Shown: piece after piece, positions 1 through 8,833 of the stretch
Layout: each line of letters begins with the position of its first letter
Position numbering within the stretch: position 1 is the stretch's first letter
Assembly: GCF_001553625.1 (NCBI RefSeq)
Contig: NZ_CP014230.1
Span: forward strand, 2,604,001 to 2,668,000
Direction of reading: 5' to 3'
Source: Desulfomicrobium orale DSM 12838
GTDB taxonomy: Bacteria > Desulfobacterota > Desulfovibrionia > Desulfovibrionales > Desulfomicrobiaceae
Length of the DNA stretch: 64,000 bases
The notes under the pieces: generated by a model
Told to the model about the DNA's origin: nothing
Seen by the model: only the letters and a program-made list of their open reading frames with translations
Databases searched by the model: none
Made by a program: the position numbers and the translations under genes

Positions 1-601
1 TGCGGCGATCCTGCCTGCCCAGACCGCCGCTCTTCTCGGCTATGCGCGGGCCGTATCCGGGTGGCACGCCCGCTCGCGCTTTTGTCCCGGCTGCGGGCAT
101 CCCACCCGGCCCAGGGTAAATGCCCAGGGCCGGGTCTGTTCCAATCCGGGCTGCGGCCGGGAGCATTTTCCCCGGGTCGATCCGGCCGTCATCGTTCTCG
201 TCCACGACGGGGACCGCTGTCTGCTTGGACGCCAGTCCGCATGGAAACCGCGCGTCTATTCCGCTCTGGCCGGGTATGTGGAACCCGGCGAAAGCGCCGA
301 GGACGCCGTGGCGCGGGAGATCCGGGAAGAGGCCGGAATCGAAGTGGACAGCGTGCGGTACCACTCCTCCCAGCCCTGGCCGTTTTCCGGCGCGCTCATG
401 CTGGGCTTTCACGCCCGGGCCGCGTCAACGCGCATAACCCTCGGCGACCGAGAACTGGAAGACGCCGGATGGTTCTCCCGCCGGGACATTATCACTTCAG
501 TCCAAAGCGGAGAACTCTGTCTGCCCGCCGGGGAAACCATCGCCCGCCGCCTGCTGGACGCGTGGCTGCCGGATGCGGACGGCATCTTTCCCGCTCTCTG
601 A
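1..601 (+). CDS. nudC: NAD(H) pyrophosphatase NudC, 5'-truncated
   Basis: The reading frame is open from the first bases of the window, so the start lies upstream. Seen in order: a four-cysteine zinc ribbon (CPGCG about 26 codons in, then CSNPGCG), the segment PRVDPAVIVLV, and a Nudix box that begins GYVEPGESAEDA and continues REIREEAGI. The zinc ribbon followed by a Nudix box is typical of NudC, which hydrolyses NADH or NAD-capped RNA 5' ends. The stop is TGA at 599-601. The missing N-terminal part cannot be judged. Assignment is firm from domain order; the exact substrate is family knowledge. Confidence 0.9.
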   Translation, partial: AAILPAQTAALLGYARAVSGWHARSRFCPGCGHPTRPRVNAQGRVCSNPGCGREHFPRVDPAVIVLVHDGDRCLLGRQSAWKPRVYSALAGYVEPGESAEDAVAREIREEAGIEVDSVRYHSSQPWPFSGALMLGFHARAASTRITLGDRELEDAGWFSRRDIITSVQSGELCLPAGETIARRLLDAWLPDADGIFPAL

Positions 602-640
602 AGAACTGCGAGGCGGATTTCCGGCCACGATAAAAATCCA

Positions 641-880
641 TCAGGCCTGTCTGACCTCCATATCGTCTTCAAAGGAAGCCGCCAAAGTAAAAAACTTCCC
701 ACCGATATTCACGCTTTCCTCCTGGCCGGGAAAAATCTCCATGAGGGGCGCGAAATCGCTGCCCAGAAAAACCGCCTTGGCCTCTCCGCTGCTTTCCCAG
801 CGCACCTCCGTTCCATCGTCCAGCACGAGAATATCTCCGTCGCGCAGATGCACCGGCAAATCCCGTTCCGAATACGACAT
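641..880 (-). CDS. small conserved hypothetical protein (79 aa)
   Basis: A 79-residue protein beginning MSYSERDLPVHLRDGD. The start at 880 is chosen because an excellent ribosome site (GGAAGGAGGT) lies just upstream on the minus strand; a longer 109-aa reading would run through that site. The sequence is acidic, with alternating strand-like segments (DILVLDDGTEVRW, AVFLGSDFAPLMEIFPG), suggesting a small beta fold. No signal peptide, cysteines or membrane segment. I do not recognise the family. It is convergent with nudC and divergent from prfC. Confidence 0.6.
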   Translation of the reverse strand: MSYSERDLPVHLRDGDILVLDDGTEVRWESSGEAKAVFLGSDFAPLMEIFPGQEESVNIGGKFFTLAASFEDDMEVRQA

Positions 881-1043
881 GACATACCTCCTTCCAGAGC
901 GTCTGGAGTTTGGGGAAAACATACCATGCCCCGGAGGGGGGTCAAGGAAAAAGCCCTCCAAACGCGCCATGGGGGCGGGCGCGTTTCTTGACGGCCGGAC
1001 CGATCGTGCCTAGTCCTCCTCTTCCCTTTGTCAGGAGAAACCC

Positions 1044-2636
1044 ATGACCCAGCTCGAAAAGGAAATCCGCGCCAACGTCGGAAAACGCCGCACCTTCGGC
1101 ATCATCAGCCACCCCGACGCGGGCAAGACCACCCTCACCGAAAAACTGCTGCTCTTCGGCGGCGCCATTTCCATGGCCGGCACGGTCAAGTCGCGCAAGG
1201 CGTCCCGGCATGCCACCTCCGACTGGATGAAAATGGAGCAGGAGCGCGGCATTTCCGTGACCACTTCGGTCATGAAGTTCGAATACGGCGGCTACGAGAT
1301 CAATCTGCTGGACACGCCCGGCCACGAGGATTTCTCCGAAGACACCTACCGCGTGCTTACGGCCGTGGACTCGGCCCTGCTGGTCATCGATTCAGCCAAG
1401 GGCGTGGAAGCCCAGACCAGAAAACTGATGGATGTCTGCCGGATGCGCAACACGCCCATCATGACGTTCATCAACAAGCTCGACCGCGACGGACTCGACC
1501 CGCTGGACGTGCTGGCGGACATCGAGGCCCATCTGGGCATCGAATGCGCGCCCCTGAGCTGGCCTGTGGGCATGGGCAAGAGCTTCCGGGGCACCTACTC
1601 CATCCACCAGCGGAGGATGCATCTTTTTTCCGCCACACACGGCGGCCGCATCCAGCAGGGCGAAATGATCGAAAACGTCCTTGATCCCCGGCTGGACGAA
1701 CTTCTGGGCAGCCAGGCCGACGACCTGCGCCGGGATCTGGAACTGCTTGACGGCGCGGGCAATCCCTTCTCCGTGGACCGCTATCTGGCCGGAGAGCAGA
1801 CGCCGGTTTTCTTCGGCAGCGCCATCAACAATTTCGGCGTACAGGAAATGCTCGATACTTTCGTGGAACTCGCGCCCTGCCCCCGGCCCCGCCCCGCCCT
1901 GACCCGCGAGGTTTCTCCCTTCGAGGAAGAATTTTCCGGCGTGGTGTTCAAGATCCAGGCGAACATGGACAAGGCCCACCGGGACCGCATCGCCTTTCTG
2001 CGCATCTGCTCCGGCAAGTTCACCAGAGGCATGAAGATGCGCCACCACCGCATTGGCAAGGACATACAGGTCAACAACGCCACCATCTTCATGGCCCAGG
2101 ACCGCACGGGAGTGGAAGAAGCCTATGCCGGGGACATCATCGGCCTGCACAATCACGGCACCATCCGTATCGGCGATACCTTCACCCAGAAGGAAGAGCT
2201 GAAATTCACGGGCATTCCGAGCTTCGCGCCCGAGCACTTCCGCAAGGTCATCCTGAAAAGTCCTCTCAAGGCCAAGCAGCTCCAGAAGGGGCTCCTGCAA
2301 CTGGCCGAGGAAGGAGCCGTGCAGGTCTTCCGGCCGATGCTCGGCAACGACTACATCCTCGGCGCCGTGGGTGTGCTGCAGTTCGATGTCATCATCTCCC
2401 GGCTGCGGGAAGAATACGCCGTGGACGCCATCTATGCGCCGGTCAATCTCTCGGCCGCCCGCTGGGTGCACGGAGACAGAGCCGTACTGGACAGGTTCCG
2501 CAGGGAACTGGCCTCGTCCCTGGCCACGGACTCGGAAGACAGCCTGACCCTGCTGGTGGACAGCATCTGGAGGCTGGAATACATCATGGAGCAGTGGCCG
2601 GACATCACTTTCCACTCCACCCGCGAGAAAAACTGA
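1044..2636 (+). CDS. prfC: peptide chain release factor 3
   Basis: 530-residue translational GTPase that recycles RF1/RF2 from the ribosome after termination. The P-loop SHPDAGKTT is at about residues 22-30, the G3 motif [11 protein letters not shown] near 89 and the G4 motif NKLDRDG near 143. Full length matches the RF3 family (about 530 aa). The start follows an AGGAG site (CAGGAGAAACCC-ATG). The stop is 2 bp before the next gene's ATG, so the two are probably co-transcribed. Confidence 0.97.
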   Translation: MTQLEKEIRANVGKRRTFGIISHPDAGKTTLTEKLLLFGGAISMAGTVKSRKASRHATSDWMKMEQERGISVTTSVMKFEYGGYEINLLDTPGHEDFSEDTYRVLTAVDSALLVIDSAKGVEAQTRKLMDVCRMRNTPIMTFINKLDRDGLDPLDVLADIEAHLGIECAPLSWPVGMGKSFRGTYSIHQRRMHLFSATHGGRIQQGEMIENVLDPRLDELLGSQADDLRRDLELLDGAGNPFSVDRYLAGEQTPVFFGSAINNFGVQEMLDTFVELAPCPRPRPALTREVSPFEEEFSGVVFKIQANMDKAHRDRIAFLRICSGKFTRGMKMRHHRIGKDIQVNNATIFMAQDRTGVEEAYAGDIIGLHNHGTIRIGDTFTQKEELKFTGIPSFAPEHFRKVILKSPLKAKQLQKGLLQLAEEGAVQVFRPMLGNDYILGAVGVLQFDVIISRLREEYAVDAIYAPVNLSAARWVHGDRAVLDRFRRELASSLATDSEDSLTLLVDSIWRLEYIMEQWPDITFHSTREKN

Positions 2637-2638
2637 CC

Positions 2639-3508
2639 ATGTGGCTCGTTCTGGCGTTTATCTTCTGTCTCCTTCTGCCCTCCGAAGCCCTGGCCTGGGG
2701 GCCGGGAGTGCACATGGCCATCGGCCGCCACGCCCTCGAACACCTGGGCGCCGTGGCTCCGGCCGTGGCTGCCGTGCTTTCCGCCCATCCGGAGCGATTT
2801 CTGTACGGCTGCCTGTCCGCGGATATCCTCATCGGCAAGGGCTGCCGCTTCACGCCTACCCACTCCCACAACTGGAGCACCGGCCAGCTGCTGCTGCGGC
2901 AGGCCAGAACACCCGGAGAAGCCGCCTACGCCTACGGATACCTGTCTCATCTGGCCGCCGACGTCATCGCCCACAATTATCTGGTGCCCAACATGCTGGG
3001 CTTTTCGGCCGGACAGGGAAAATTCTCCCACGCCTATGTGGAAATGCTCGCGGATCTGCGGGTGGAATGGCCCAAGGCGTCTCCTCTTTTCCGTATTCCC
3101 TGCGGCGAGGAAGACGCCATGCTGCGCACGGCCGTGGCCCAGAAAAAAATGCCATTTCTGGTGAAAAAGCAGCTCTTCCGCCAGAGCCTGCGTCTGGTCG
3201 AGAAAAAATCCTATAAACGCTCTCTCGGCGCGCTGCATGGGGCCCTGCCCGCCCGCAAGGAGACGCTCATTCTTGAATCCATTGATTTCGCCCGGGAACT
3301 GGTCATGGATTTCCTGCGCGCGCCCCGGCGTTCCCCAGCCCTGGAATGCGACCCCATCGGCAGCGCCAACCTCGATCAGGCGAACTCGTTCCGGAAACGC
3401 CAGCGGGGCTACTACATGCGGCACGGCGAAGGTATCATCTTTCCCCTGGACCCCCGGCTGGAAATCTGTCTGCGTTCCACAGGAGCCTGCTATGACCGCG
3501 TTTCTTGA
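2639..3508 (+). CDS. exported zinc-dependent phospholipase C-like protein
   Basis: 289 residues. The N-terminus MWLVLAFIFCLLLPSEALA is a signal peptide, and the predicted mature protein starts WGPGVHMAIGRHAL. An N-terminal Trp right after cleavage, followed by spaced histidines (HMAIGRHALEHL, later THSHNW and YLSHLAADVIAHNYL), is the pattern of the zinc-dependent phospholipase C/S1-P1 nuclease fold, where the Trp amine and His/Asp side chains bind zinc. The ATG is 2 bp after the prfC stop. The end overlaps the next gene by 17 bp. Substrate unknown; phospholipase activity is inferred from the fold. Confidence 0.75.
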   Translation: MWLVLAFIFCLLLPSEALAWGPGVHMAIGRHALEHLGAVAPAVAAVLSAHPERFLYGCLSADILIGKGCRFTPTHSHNWSTGQLLLRQARTPGEAAYAYGYLSHLAADVIAHNYLVPNMLGFSAGQGKFSHAYVEMLADLRVEWPKASPLFRIPCGEEDAMLRTAVAQKKMPFLVKKQLFRQSLRLVEKKSYKRSLGALHGALPARKETLILESIDFARELVMDFLRAPRRSPALECDPIGSANLDQANSFRKRQRGYYMRHGEGIIFPLDPRLEICLRSTGACYDRVS

Positions 3509-3851
3509 TTTTCTGCGCGAATATGCGCGGCGCGTCCGGGAGACGGAAGAAAGCGCCCTGAACCTGCTGCACGACCGGAACGACGAGTCCGGATACCGTG
3601 AAGGCATGCGCCAAAAAGCCACTCTGCTGGCCGGCCTACATGACCAGGCCGCCCCTCTTCTGGCGGACCTGCCTGCCGATCGACGGACCACCATCGAAGA
3701 CCGCCTGCGGGCTTTCTCCGGAAGCGCCCAAAACAGCCTGGATATCGGCAGCGTCTTCTACATGTCGGCCCTGCTTTACCCCGAGAATCACCAGCCGGGG
3801 CAACCCAATGATCTGGAAATCTGGCTGGCCGGTCTGGAGAAGGAAGCATGA
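3492..3851 (+). CDS. hypothetical protein (119 aa)
   Basis: Starts MTAFLDFLREYARRVRETEE behind AGGAG at 3481, inside the end of the preceding phospholipase-like gene, so translation is probably coupled. Mostly helical and charged, without cysteines, signal peptide or membrane segment. Its C-terminal part contains SALLYPENHQPGQPNDLEIWLAGLEKEA. I do not recognise the family. It sits between an exported metal enzyme and a peptidyl-prolyl isomerase; no function can be assigned. Confidence 0.65.
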   Translation: MTAFLDFLREYARRVRETEESALNLLHDRNDESGYREGMRQKATLLAGLHDQAAPLLADLPADRRTTIEDRLRAFSGSAQNSLDIGSVFYMSALLYPENHQPGQPNDLEIWLAGLEKEA

Positions 3852-3879
3852 AACTGCTGTCAGAACCAAAGGAGCGGCC

Positions 3880-4305
3880 ATGACCCTCGCCGCCGGCACC
3901 CGCGTCCTGGTGCACTACACCGGCACTCTGGACGACGGCACGCAGTTTGACTCTTCGCGGGGGCGCGAACCGCTGGAGGTGGTTCTCGGCCAGAACATGG
4001 TCATCCCCGGCTTCGAAAAAGCCATCGCCGCCATGGAGCCCGGCCAGACCGTCACCGTGCGCATCCCGGAGGCCGAGGCTTACGGCCCGCACAACGAGAA
4101 CATGCTTGTCACTTTTCCCCGTTCTTCCTTTCCGGCGGACATTCCGGCCGCCCTCGGAGAACAGCTCATTCTGCGCTCCCCCGAAGGTCACGAAGTCCCG
4201 GCGCTGATTGTGGATGTGAACGAGACGGAGATCAGCCTGGACGCCAATCATCCTCTGGCCGGATTCGATCTGACCTTCGAAATAGAACTGATCAGCGTGG
4301 AATGA
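3880..4305 (+). CDS. FKBP-type peptidyl-prolyl isomerase (SlyD-like)
   Basis: 141 residues. The FKBP core is clear: VLVHYTGTLDDGTQFDSS near the N-terminus, then VVLGQNMVIPGFEKAIAAMEPGQT, and a C-terminal return strand FDLTFEIELISVE. Between them is the insert-in-flap region (about residues 65-120, LVTFPRSSFPADI and beyond) typical of SlyD-type chaperone isomerases. There is no histidine-rich C-terminal tail, so it lacks the nickel-binding tail of E. coli SlyD. The start follows GGAG. Likely a cytoplasmic folding helper. Confidence 0.9.
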   Translation: MTLAAGTRVLVHYTGTLDDGTQFDSSRGREPLEVVLGQNMVIPGFEKAIAAMEPGQTVTVRIPEAEAYGPHNENMLVTFPRSSFPADIPAALGEQLILRSPEGHEVPALIVDVNETEISLDANHPLAGFDLTFEIELISVE

Positions 4306-4327
4306 GAGCTTCGAAGCCATGACAAAA

Positions 4328-4360
4328 AAGCGGCCCGGACTTTTTTCAGCCGGGCCGCTT
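4328..4360 (-). terminator. intrinsic terminator of the minus-strand lysozyme-like gene
   Basis: An 11-bp perfect stem (AAGCGGCCCGG with CCGGGCCGCTT) around an 11-nt loop, followed on the minus strand by TTTTTT. It lies between two convergent genes; the T run fits minus-strand termination, while plus-strand termination after the FKBP gene could use the same hairpin. Confidence 0.85.
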
Positions 4361-4395
4361 CAAGAAAAACGGACAGCATTGGCCGGGCTCCGGCC

Positions 4396-5277
4396 TCACG
4401 CCAGATCCGATTCATCCTTTTGCAGCATGTTCAGGGCCAGTTCCTTCTCCACGTTCATCCTGTTGCGAACGCTGGCCTGCACGGCGCTTGTGGAAGATCC
4501 GAAATGTTTCTTGCGGTCGTCGTAAACCGCGTCGATGAGACGCCGGGCGACCCGCACAGCCTCCTCCTGCAGATTCGTGTTCTTGAGGGCCCGCCCGAAA
4601 ATGGCCGCCGCCCCGCCCGCTCCGTGCTGTACCGCCGTGCTCCACAGAGCCTCACGCACCGCCGAGGGCAGAGCGTCCATATCCACTCCAGTCTTTGCCA
4701 GGATTTTGTTCCGGGCCGGTTTGTAATGCGTGGCCTCGATGAATTCGCGCTGCAGCTCCCCGAACCGCTCCGGATTCTCTCGCGCAATGCTCCGCCATAC
4801 ATCAGGCATGTCTCCTCTGGTTGAACCGGTATTGGCCGGGCCGGCGGCCTTGAGCGCCACCGCCCACCGGGGCTCCTTCCCGTTCAGAAAAGATATGAAC
4901 TGGTCCATGGTTCCGGGCCGGGAGGCGATCTGGTAGGCTCCGTAGGATGTGCCGCCGTTCTTGTCGTATCCGATGGCACTGACACCCTGCTTGCCGGATT
5001 CAAATTGCGCCGATAAAGCCCCAAGCGCATCGGACTTCTTCCCGGCATCGGCCCGCACGGCACCGGCCTCGCCCATCAGGCTGGCCAGCCCCTGGAGGGC
5101 GTTTTGCATCAGGGGATCGTCCACGCTGGAAGGGTTGATTCCGGGTGCAATCCCGGTCCTTTCCGTTAAGGCGGAATGCATGTGCCGCTCGAAACTGTTT
5201 TCGGAGGCCGTCCGGGCGCGCCGTTCCGGTATGGTTCCCATGAGAGTCATGAGATAGACGGGGTCGATGAGGCTCAT
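4396..5277 (-). CDS. lysozyme-like protein with VgrG3-type C-terminal domain
   Basis: 293 residues. The N-terminal third is low-complexity and helical. From about residue 95 it contains SAIGYDKNGGTSYGAYQIAS, followed by helices rich in W, R and D (DVWRSIARENPERF) and GVDMDALPSAVREALWSTAVQHGAGGAAAIF. The GGTSYGxYQ motif and the helical organisation resemble the C-terminal domain of VgrG3-like proteins, a lysozyme-fold module. No signal peptide and no T6SS neighbour, so it could be a phage- or cell-wall-related hydrolase. Divergent from an acyltransferase gene. Confidence 0.6.
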   Translation of the reverse strand: MSLIDPVYLMTLMGTIPERRARTASENSFERHMHSALTERTGIAPGINPSSVDDPLMQNALQGLASLMGEAGAVRADAGKKSDALGALSAQFESGKQGVSAIGYDKNGGTSYGAYQIASRPGTMDQFISFLNGKEPRWAVALKAAGPANTGSTRGDMPDVWRSIARENPERFGELQREFIEATHYKPARNKILAKTGVDMDALPSAVREALWSTAVQHGAGGAAAIFGRALKNTNLQEEAVRVARRLIDAVYDDRKKHFGSSTSAVQASVRNRMNVEKELALNMLQKDESDLA

Positions 5278-5467
5278 AAGGCTGTCTCCAAGTCAAAATA
5301 TCGTCTCGTAAAGTGGAGCTATTGCCGTCAAGCATGTTTCGGGCCAGCATGACGTCGGAGAAGATGTTTTTTGAAGTGGACGGGTTCGGGCGAGTATTTT
5401 AGAGCGGTTCCGCGCGGGGATGCCGAAATTTATGTTGAGTGCGTTCCACAAACTTCGGGATCCTGTG

Positions 5468-5493
5468 CCGGAATGCGGAGGCCCGCATTCCGG
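5468..5493 (+). repeat. 10-bp inverted repeat in the acyltransferase leader
   Basis: CCGGAATGCG and CGCATTCCGG separated by 6 nt, with no T run on either side. It lies in the 258-bp gap between the lysozyme-like gene and the acyltransferase, about 40 bp before the latter's start. It may be an RNA hairpin affecting expression. Nothing else was recognised in the gap. Confidence 0.4.
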
Positions 5494-5535
5494 ATGTCTT
5501 CCCGGTTCTGGCAATCATCCTCTCAGAGAAATACG

Positions 5536-6573
5536 ATGTATCTACGTTCCTTCGAGTATTTCCGGGCCATCGCCATTATTCTCATTGTTGTCGGGCATTG
5601 CTACGGCATTTCAGGCTGGTTCATCAAAACCTTTGGCGAGCGTGTGCTGGCGAATCTGATCAGCGGCGGAACATCGCTTTTTGTCTTCATTTCCGGATTT
5701 CTGTTCCATCATGTTTTCTACCCCAAGTTCAACTACAGGAAATTCATGGTAAAGAAGTTCAAAAACGTCTATGTTCCCTACCTCATCCTTTCCATTCTCC
5801 CTGTTCTCCAAGCCCTGTGGCTGCGCGTTCCCTTTCCGGAATTTTATTTCGGCCCCGAAGATACGATCTATGATCAGATCATTCTCCCGGCCATCCGTTA
5901 CTACTGGTACGGAGGAGTCATGGTTTACTGGTACATACCATTTATCATGACCATTTTTCTCATCTCTCCCGTATTCATACATTTCATTAGCCTGCCCACA
6001 AAATATCAAGTATATATTGTTGCTTTTTTTTCACTGATATCTATATTCATGCACAGACCGGTGAATAACTGGTCAATTCTGCAGTCTGCAATATATTTTT
6101 CTCCTGTGTATATGTTCGGCATACTCTGTTCAATGAAGAAAGAGTGGATATATGAAAAATTTGAAGGGAAAGAAAATATCCTTCTTATTCCGATATTTAT
6201 TCTTGCTGTCGTACAGGCTTTATTTTACATGGCGTGTGGAACAATACACAAAGAGCCGTTTGAATTCGGAGGAATCGATATAGGCTTTATCCAGAAGAAT
6301 ATACTTTGCGTATATCTCATGGTTTTTTTACATAAATATGAAAATGTAGATATCCCTCTCTTCAAAAAACTGGCTGCGGCAAGTTTTGCGATCTACTTTC
6401 TGCATGGCTGGTTTATTTACATCATATCGGTTTTTCAATCTTCCTACAGGGCATACTATGGTCTGCATCTTGTGCCTTTTCTGTCCTGCCTAGTCATCTT
6501 CCTGTCTTATTTTGCGGCATTGATTGTCAAAAAAATCTATCCCGAAAAAAGCCGGATGCTGATCGGCTGGTAG
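5536..6573 (+). CDS. acyltransferase family 3 membrane protein
   Basis: 345 residues starting MYLRSFEYFRAIAIILIVVGHCYG. The N-terminal R..AI....VV.GH pattern is the hallmark of acyltransferase-3 enzymes, with the catalytic histidine in GHCYG. About ten hydrophobic helices follow. Such proteins O-acylate cell-surface sugars at the inner membrane. A longer frame opens at 5371, but its extra residues lack family features. The gene is visibly AT-richer than its neighbours, especially after 6000, which suggests horizontal acquisition. The sugar acceptor is unknown. Confidence 0.85.
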   Translation: MYLRSFEYFRAIAIILIVVGHCYGISGWFIKTFGERVLANLISGGTSLFVFISGFLFHHVFYPKFNYRKFMVKKFKNVYVPYLILSILPVLQALWLRVPFPEFYFGPEDTIYDQIILPAIRYYWYGGVMVYWYIPFIMTIFLISPVFIHFISLPTKYQVYIVAFFSLISIFMHRPVNNWSILQSAIYFSPVYMFGILCSMKKEWIYEKFEGKENILLIPIFILAVVQALFYMACGTIHKEPFEFGGIDIGFIQKNILCVYLMVFLHKYENVDIPLFKKLAAASFAIYFLHGWFIYIISVFQSSYRAYYGLHLVPFLSCLVIFLSYFAALIVKKIYPEKSRMLIGW

Positions 6574-6671
6574 GAACAGGCCTATGGCTCGAAAAATCTG
6601 ACATCCAAAAACTTCATGAATTGTCATGAAAAACAAGGCTCTGCTTTGCTGGAGCCGTTCCAGGAGGAAAT

Positions 6672-7439
6672 ATGAAAAAAGCCATTCTTGTGTTACTGGT
6701 AATTGGATTGGGACTGTGCGGATGCGCGGCCAAACAGGAGAACCAGTGTCAAATGCCCGCTTCGGATTGGGCCGGAACCTATGTCGGCACTCTGCCCTGC
6801 GCCGACTGCGAGGGCATCCGCACGTCTCTAACCATCAGGGCGGATCAGACCTATACTCTGGTCAGTGATTATCTGGGCCGGGAAGAATATCGATTCGAAG
6901 AAAAAGGACAGTTTGCGTGGATCAAAGAGGGCGAAGTAATCGAGTTGCGGGGCGACGATCAACGCTCGCTGTACCGGGTCGGCAAAAATACTCTGACCAT
7001 GCTGAACAGCGACGGAGAAGCCGCTACCGGACCGATGGCCGAGATGTACATACTGCGCAAAGAGCCCGGCCTGTCGTCTTCCTCCGGAATCCTGAACACG
7101 AAATGGAGACTGACGGAACTCATGGGCGAGCCGGTTTCTTCCAACCCCGAAGGGAAACATCCGTATATTCATTTGAATCCGGCGGACAAAAGCTTCTCCG
7201 GATTCGGCGGATGCAACATGATGAACGGCTCCTATGAAATGAAGATGGAAAATCATATCCGCTTCATGGACATGGCCAGCACACTCAAGGCCTGCCCGGA
7301 CATGAACCACAAGGAACTGAAATTTTTTGAGGTACTTTCAATGGCCGAAACATACGTCCATGACGGCCAGAACCTGACTCTGCATAAGAAAAACCAGGCA
7401 GCAGCCCTGGCAAAATTCACGGCTGTTTCCGGGCAATGA
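6672..7439 (+). CDS. NlpE-META two-domain lipoprotein
   Basis: 255 residues behind a good CAGGAGGAAAT site. The signal peptide ends with a lipobox (LCGC), so the mature N-terminus is a lipidated cysteine. Residues about 33-130 match the NlpE N-terminal domain (YVGTLPCADCEGI), and residues about 140-250 match the META/HslJ domain (NTKWRLTEL, FSGFGGCNMMNGSYE). NlpE is an envelope stress sensor and META domains occur in heat-shock lipoproteins; the exact role here is inferred. It is followed by a strong terminator. Confidence 0.85.
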   Translation: MKKAILVLLVIGLGLCGCAAKQENQCQMPASDWAGTYVGTLPCADCEGIRTSLTIRADQTYTLVSDYLGREEYRFEEKGQFAWIKEGEVIELRGDDQRSLYRVGKNTLTMLNSDGEAATGPMAEMYILRKEPGLSSSSGILNTKWRLTELMGEPVSSNPEGKHPYIHLNPADKSFSGFGGCNMMNGSYEMKMENHIRFMDMASTLKACPDMNHKELKFFEVLSMAETYVHDGQNLTLHKKNQAAALAKFTAVSGQ

Positions 7440-7463
7440 ACTCCGTTTCCCATCCGAGCCAAG

Positions 7464-7489
7464 GGCGCGCCTCTCCGGCGCGCCTTTTT
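7464..7489 (+). terminator. intrinsic terminator after the NlpE-META lipoprotein
   Basis: An 8-bp perfect stem GGCGCGCC/GGCGCGCC with loop TCTCC, followed by TTTTT. It ends the lipoprotein transcript just ahead of the pseudouridine synthase gene. Confidence 0.9.
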
Positions 7490-7526
7490 GCTTGCTCTGG
7501 CGTACTCTTGCCTCTATGCCTCCGCC

Positions 7527-8261
7527 ATGTCCGCTGTTCGTCTGAACAAGTTTCTGGCCGACGCCGGAATAGCCTCCCGGCGCAGGGCCGATGAGCTTAT
7601 TTTTTCGGGGCGGGTGTGCGTCAACGGCGAGACCATCCGCGAACCGGGCAGGCGCGTGACGCCGGGGCAGGACCGGGTGTCCTGCGACGGCAAGGAAGTG
7701 GCGGAGAAAAATCCGCCGATCTATGTCATGCTGAACAAGCCCGTGCATGTCGTATGCACGGTTTCGGACCCGCAAGGACGGCGAACGGTTCTGGACCTTC
7801 TGTCGGGACTAAACGCACGGCGGGTCTTTCCGGTGGGGCGACTGGACTACATGTCCGAGGGCCTGCTGCTCCTCACCAACGACGGGGCTGCCGCTCTGCG
7901 GCTGACCCATCCGTCCTTTGAACATCGGAAGGTCTATGAGGTACTTGTGCGCGGGACTGTTCCGGAGGAGAACCTGCGCGCCATGCATGACGGCATGCGG
8001 CTGCGGGAAGGCGAGAGTCTGGCTCCGGTGCACGCCGAGGTAATCGGCCGCTCCGGCAACGGCACCCTGCTGCGCATGGTCCTGCGGCAGGGAGTGAACA
8101 GACAGGTCCGGCGCATGTGCCGGGATTTGAATTTGACTATTTTGCGTCTGCGCCGGGTGGAATTCGGACCTCTCACCCTCGGCCGTCTGGAGCCCGGCAA
8201 ATGGCGAATGCTGACACCCGCCGAGATATCCGCCATCGGAGTGAAACCATGTCCGTCATAA
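7527..8261 (+). CDS. RsuA/RluB-family pseudouridine synthase
   Basis: 244 residues from MSAVRLNKFLADAGIASRR. An S4 RNA-binding domain fills about residues 5-60. The catalytic domain contains GRLDYMSEGLLLLTND, in which the Asp of GRLD is the nucleophile, and a C-terminal RQGVNRQVRRMC segment. These features define the RsuA/RluB/E/F group that isomerises specific rRNA uridines. Which position is modified cannot be read from sequence. The preceding ORF extension is ignored because the S4 domain starts here. The 3' end overlaps the next gene by 13 bp. Confidence 0.93.
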   Translation: MSAVRLNKFLADAGIASRRRADELIFSGRVCVNGETIREPGRRVTPGQDRVSCDGKEVAEKNPPIYVMLNKPVHVVCTVSDPQGRRTVLDLLSGLNARRVFPVGRLDYMSEGLLLLTNDGAAALRLTHPSFEHRKVYEVLVRGTVPEENLRAMHDGMRLREGESLAPVHAEVIGRSGNGTLLRMVLRQGVNRQVRRMCRDLNLTILRLRRVEFGPLTLGRLEPGKWRMLTPAEISAIGVKPCPS

Positions 8262-8833
8262 ACCGCCATTCCATTTTCGGATTTTTGTGTGGAGCCCTGG
8301 CCGTTCTGGCGGCGGAAGTCCTTGCGTTCCTCCTGCTCACGGGAGGACTGAACTTCGGGGACGCGGATGTTTCCGCCGCCGGGCCGCAAGCTCCCGCTCT
8401 TCCCTCCGCCACGGAGCTGCATCAGATGGGCGGAACCTTCTCGGACCTGTACGGTGGAGAAAAATCCTTCGCCGGGCTGAAAGGCAAGGTGGTGCTGGTC
8501 AATGTCTGGGCCACTTGGTACCCGCCCTGTCGGGCGGAAATGCCCTCTCTGGAAAGGCTGTGGAAAATATTCAAGGATGACGAAAACATAGAAGTCTACT
8601 GCATCAGCGAGGAAAAGGCGGCCACCGTGAGCGCTCACCCGTTGGCCCGCAATCTGGACCTGCCCCTGTATGTATTCGCGTCCGGCAAACCCGGAGCATT
8701 GCGCAGCAGCGGCATCCCCGCCACCTATATTTTCGACCGGAACGGCCGTATGGTTTTTTCCCATGTCGGCATGGCCCGGTGGGACTCGCCGGAAGTAGTG
8801 GGCTATCTGCGCGCGCTCGCATCCCGCGAGTAG
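8249..8833 (+). CDS. TlpA-like thioredoxin-fold protein with altered active site
   Basis: 194 residues. An N-terminal membrane anchor (about residues 10-33) places the domain in the periplasm. The thioredoxin fold is recognisable: LKGKVVLVNVWATW, then PPCRAEMPSLERLW, and the cis-Pro region SGIPATYIFDRNGRM. The motif reads WYPPC instead of the usual WCPPC: the codon at 8519-8521 is TAC where TGC is expected, so the nucleophilic first cysteine is missing. It overlaps the pseudouridine synthase upstream and, at its 3' end, the convergent Nudix gene by 31 bp. Ordinary disulfide exchange is unlikely unless there is a sequence error. Confidence 0.85.
   Translation: MSVINRHSIFGFLCGALAVLAAEVLAFLLLTGGLNFGDADVSAAGPQAPALPSATELHQMGGTFSDLYGGEKSFAGLKGKVVLVNVWATWYPPCRAEMPSLERLWKIFKDDENIEVYCISEEKAATVSAHPLARNLDLPLYVFASGKPGALRSSGIPATYIFDRNGRMVFSHVGMARWDSPEVVGYLRALASRE

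Noticed and set aside
1392-2615. 407-aa minus-strand frame
   Set aside because: Lies entirely within prfC; no family features.
5371-5535. N-terminal extension of the acyltransferase
   Set aside because: The 55 extra residues are not hydrophobic or family-like, and the typical family start is at 5536.
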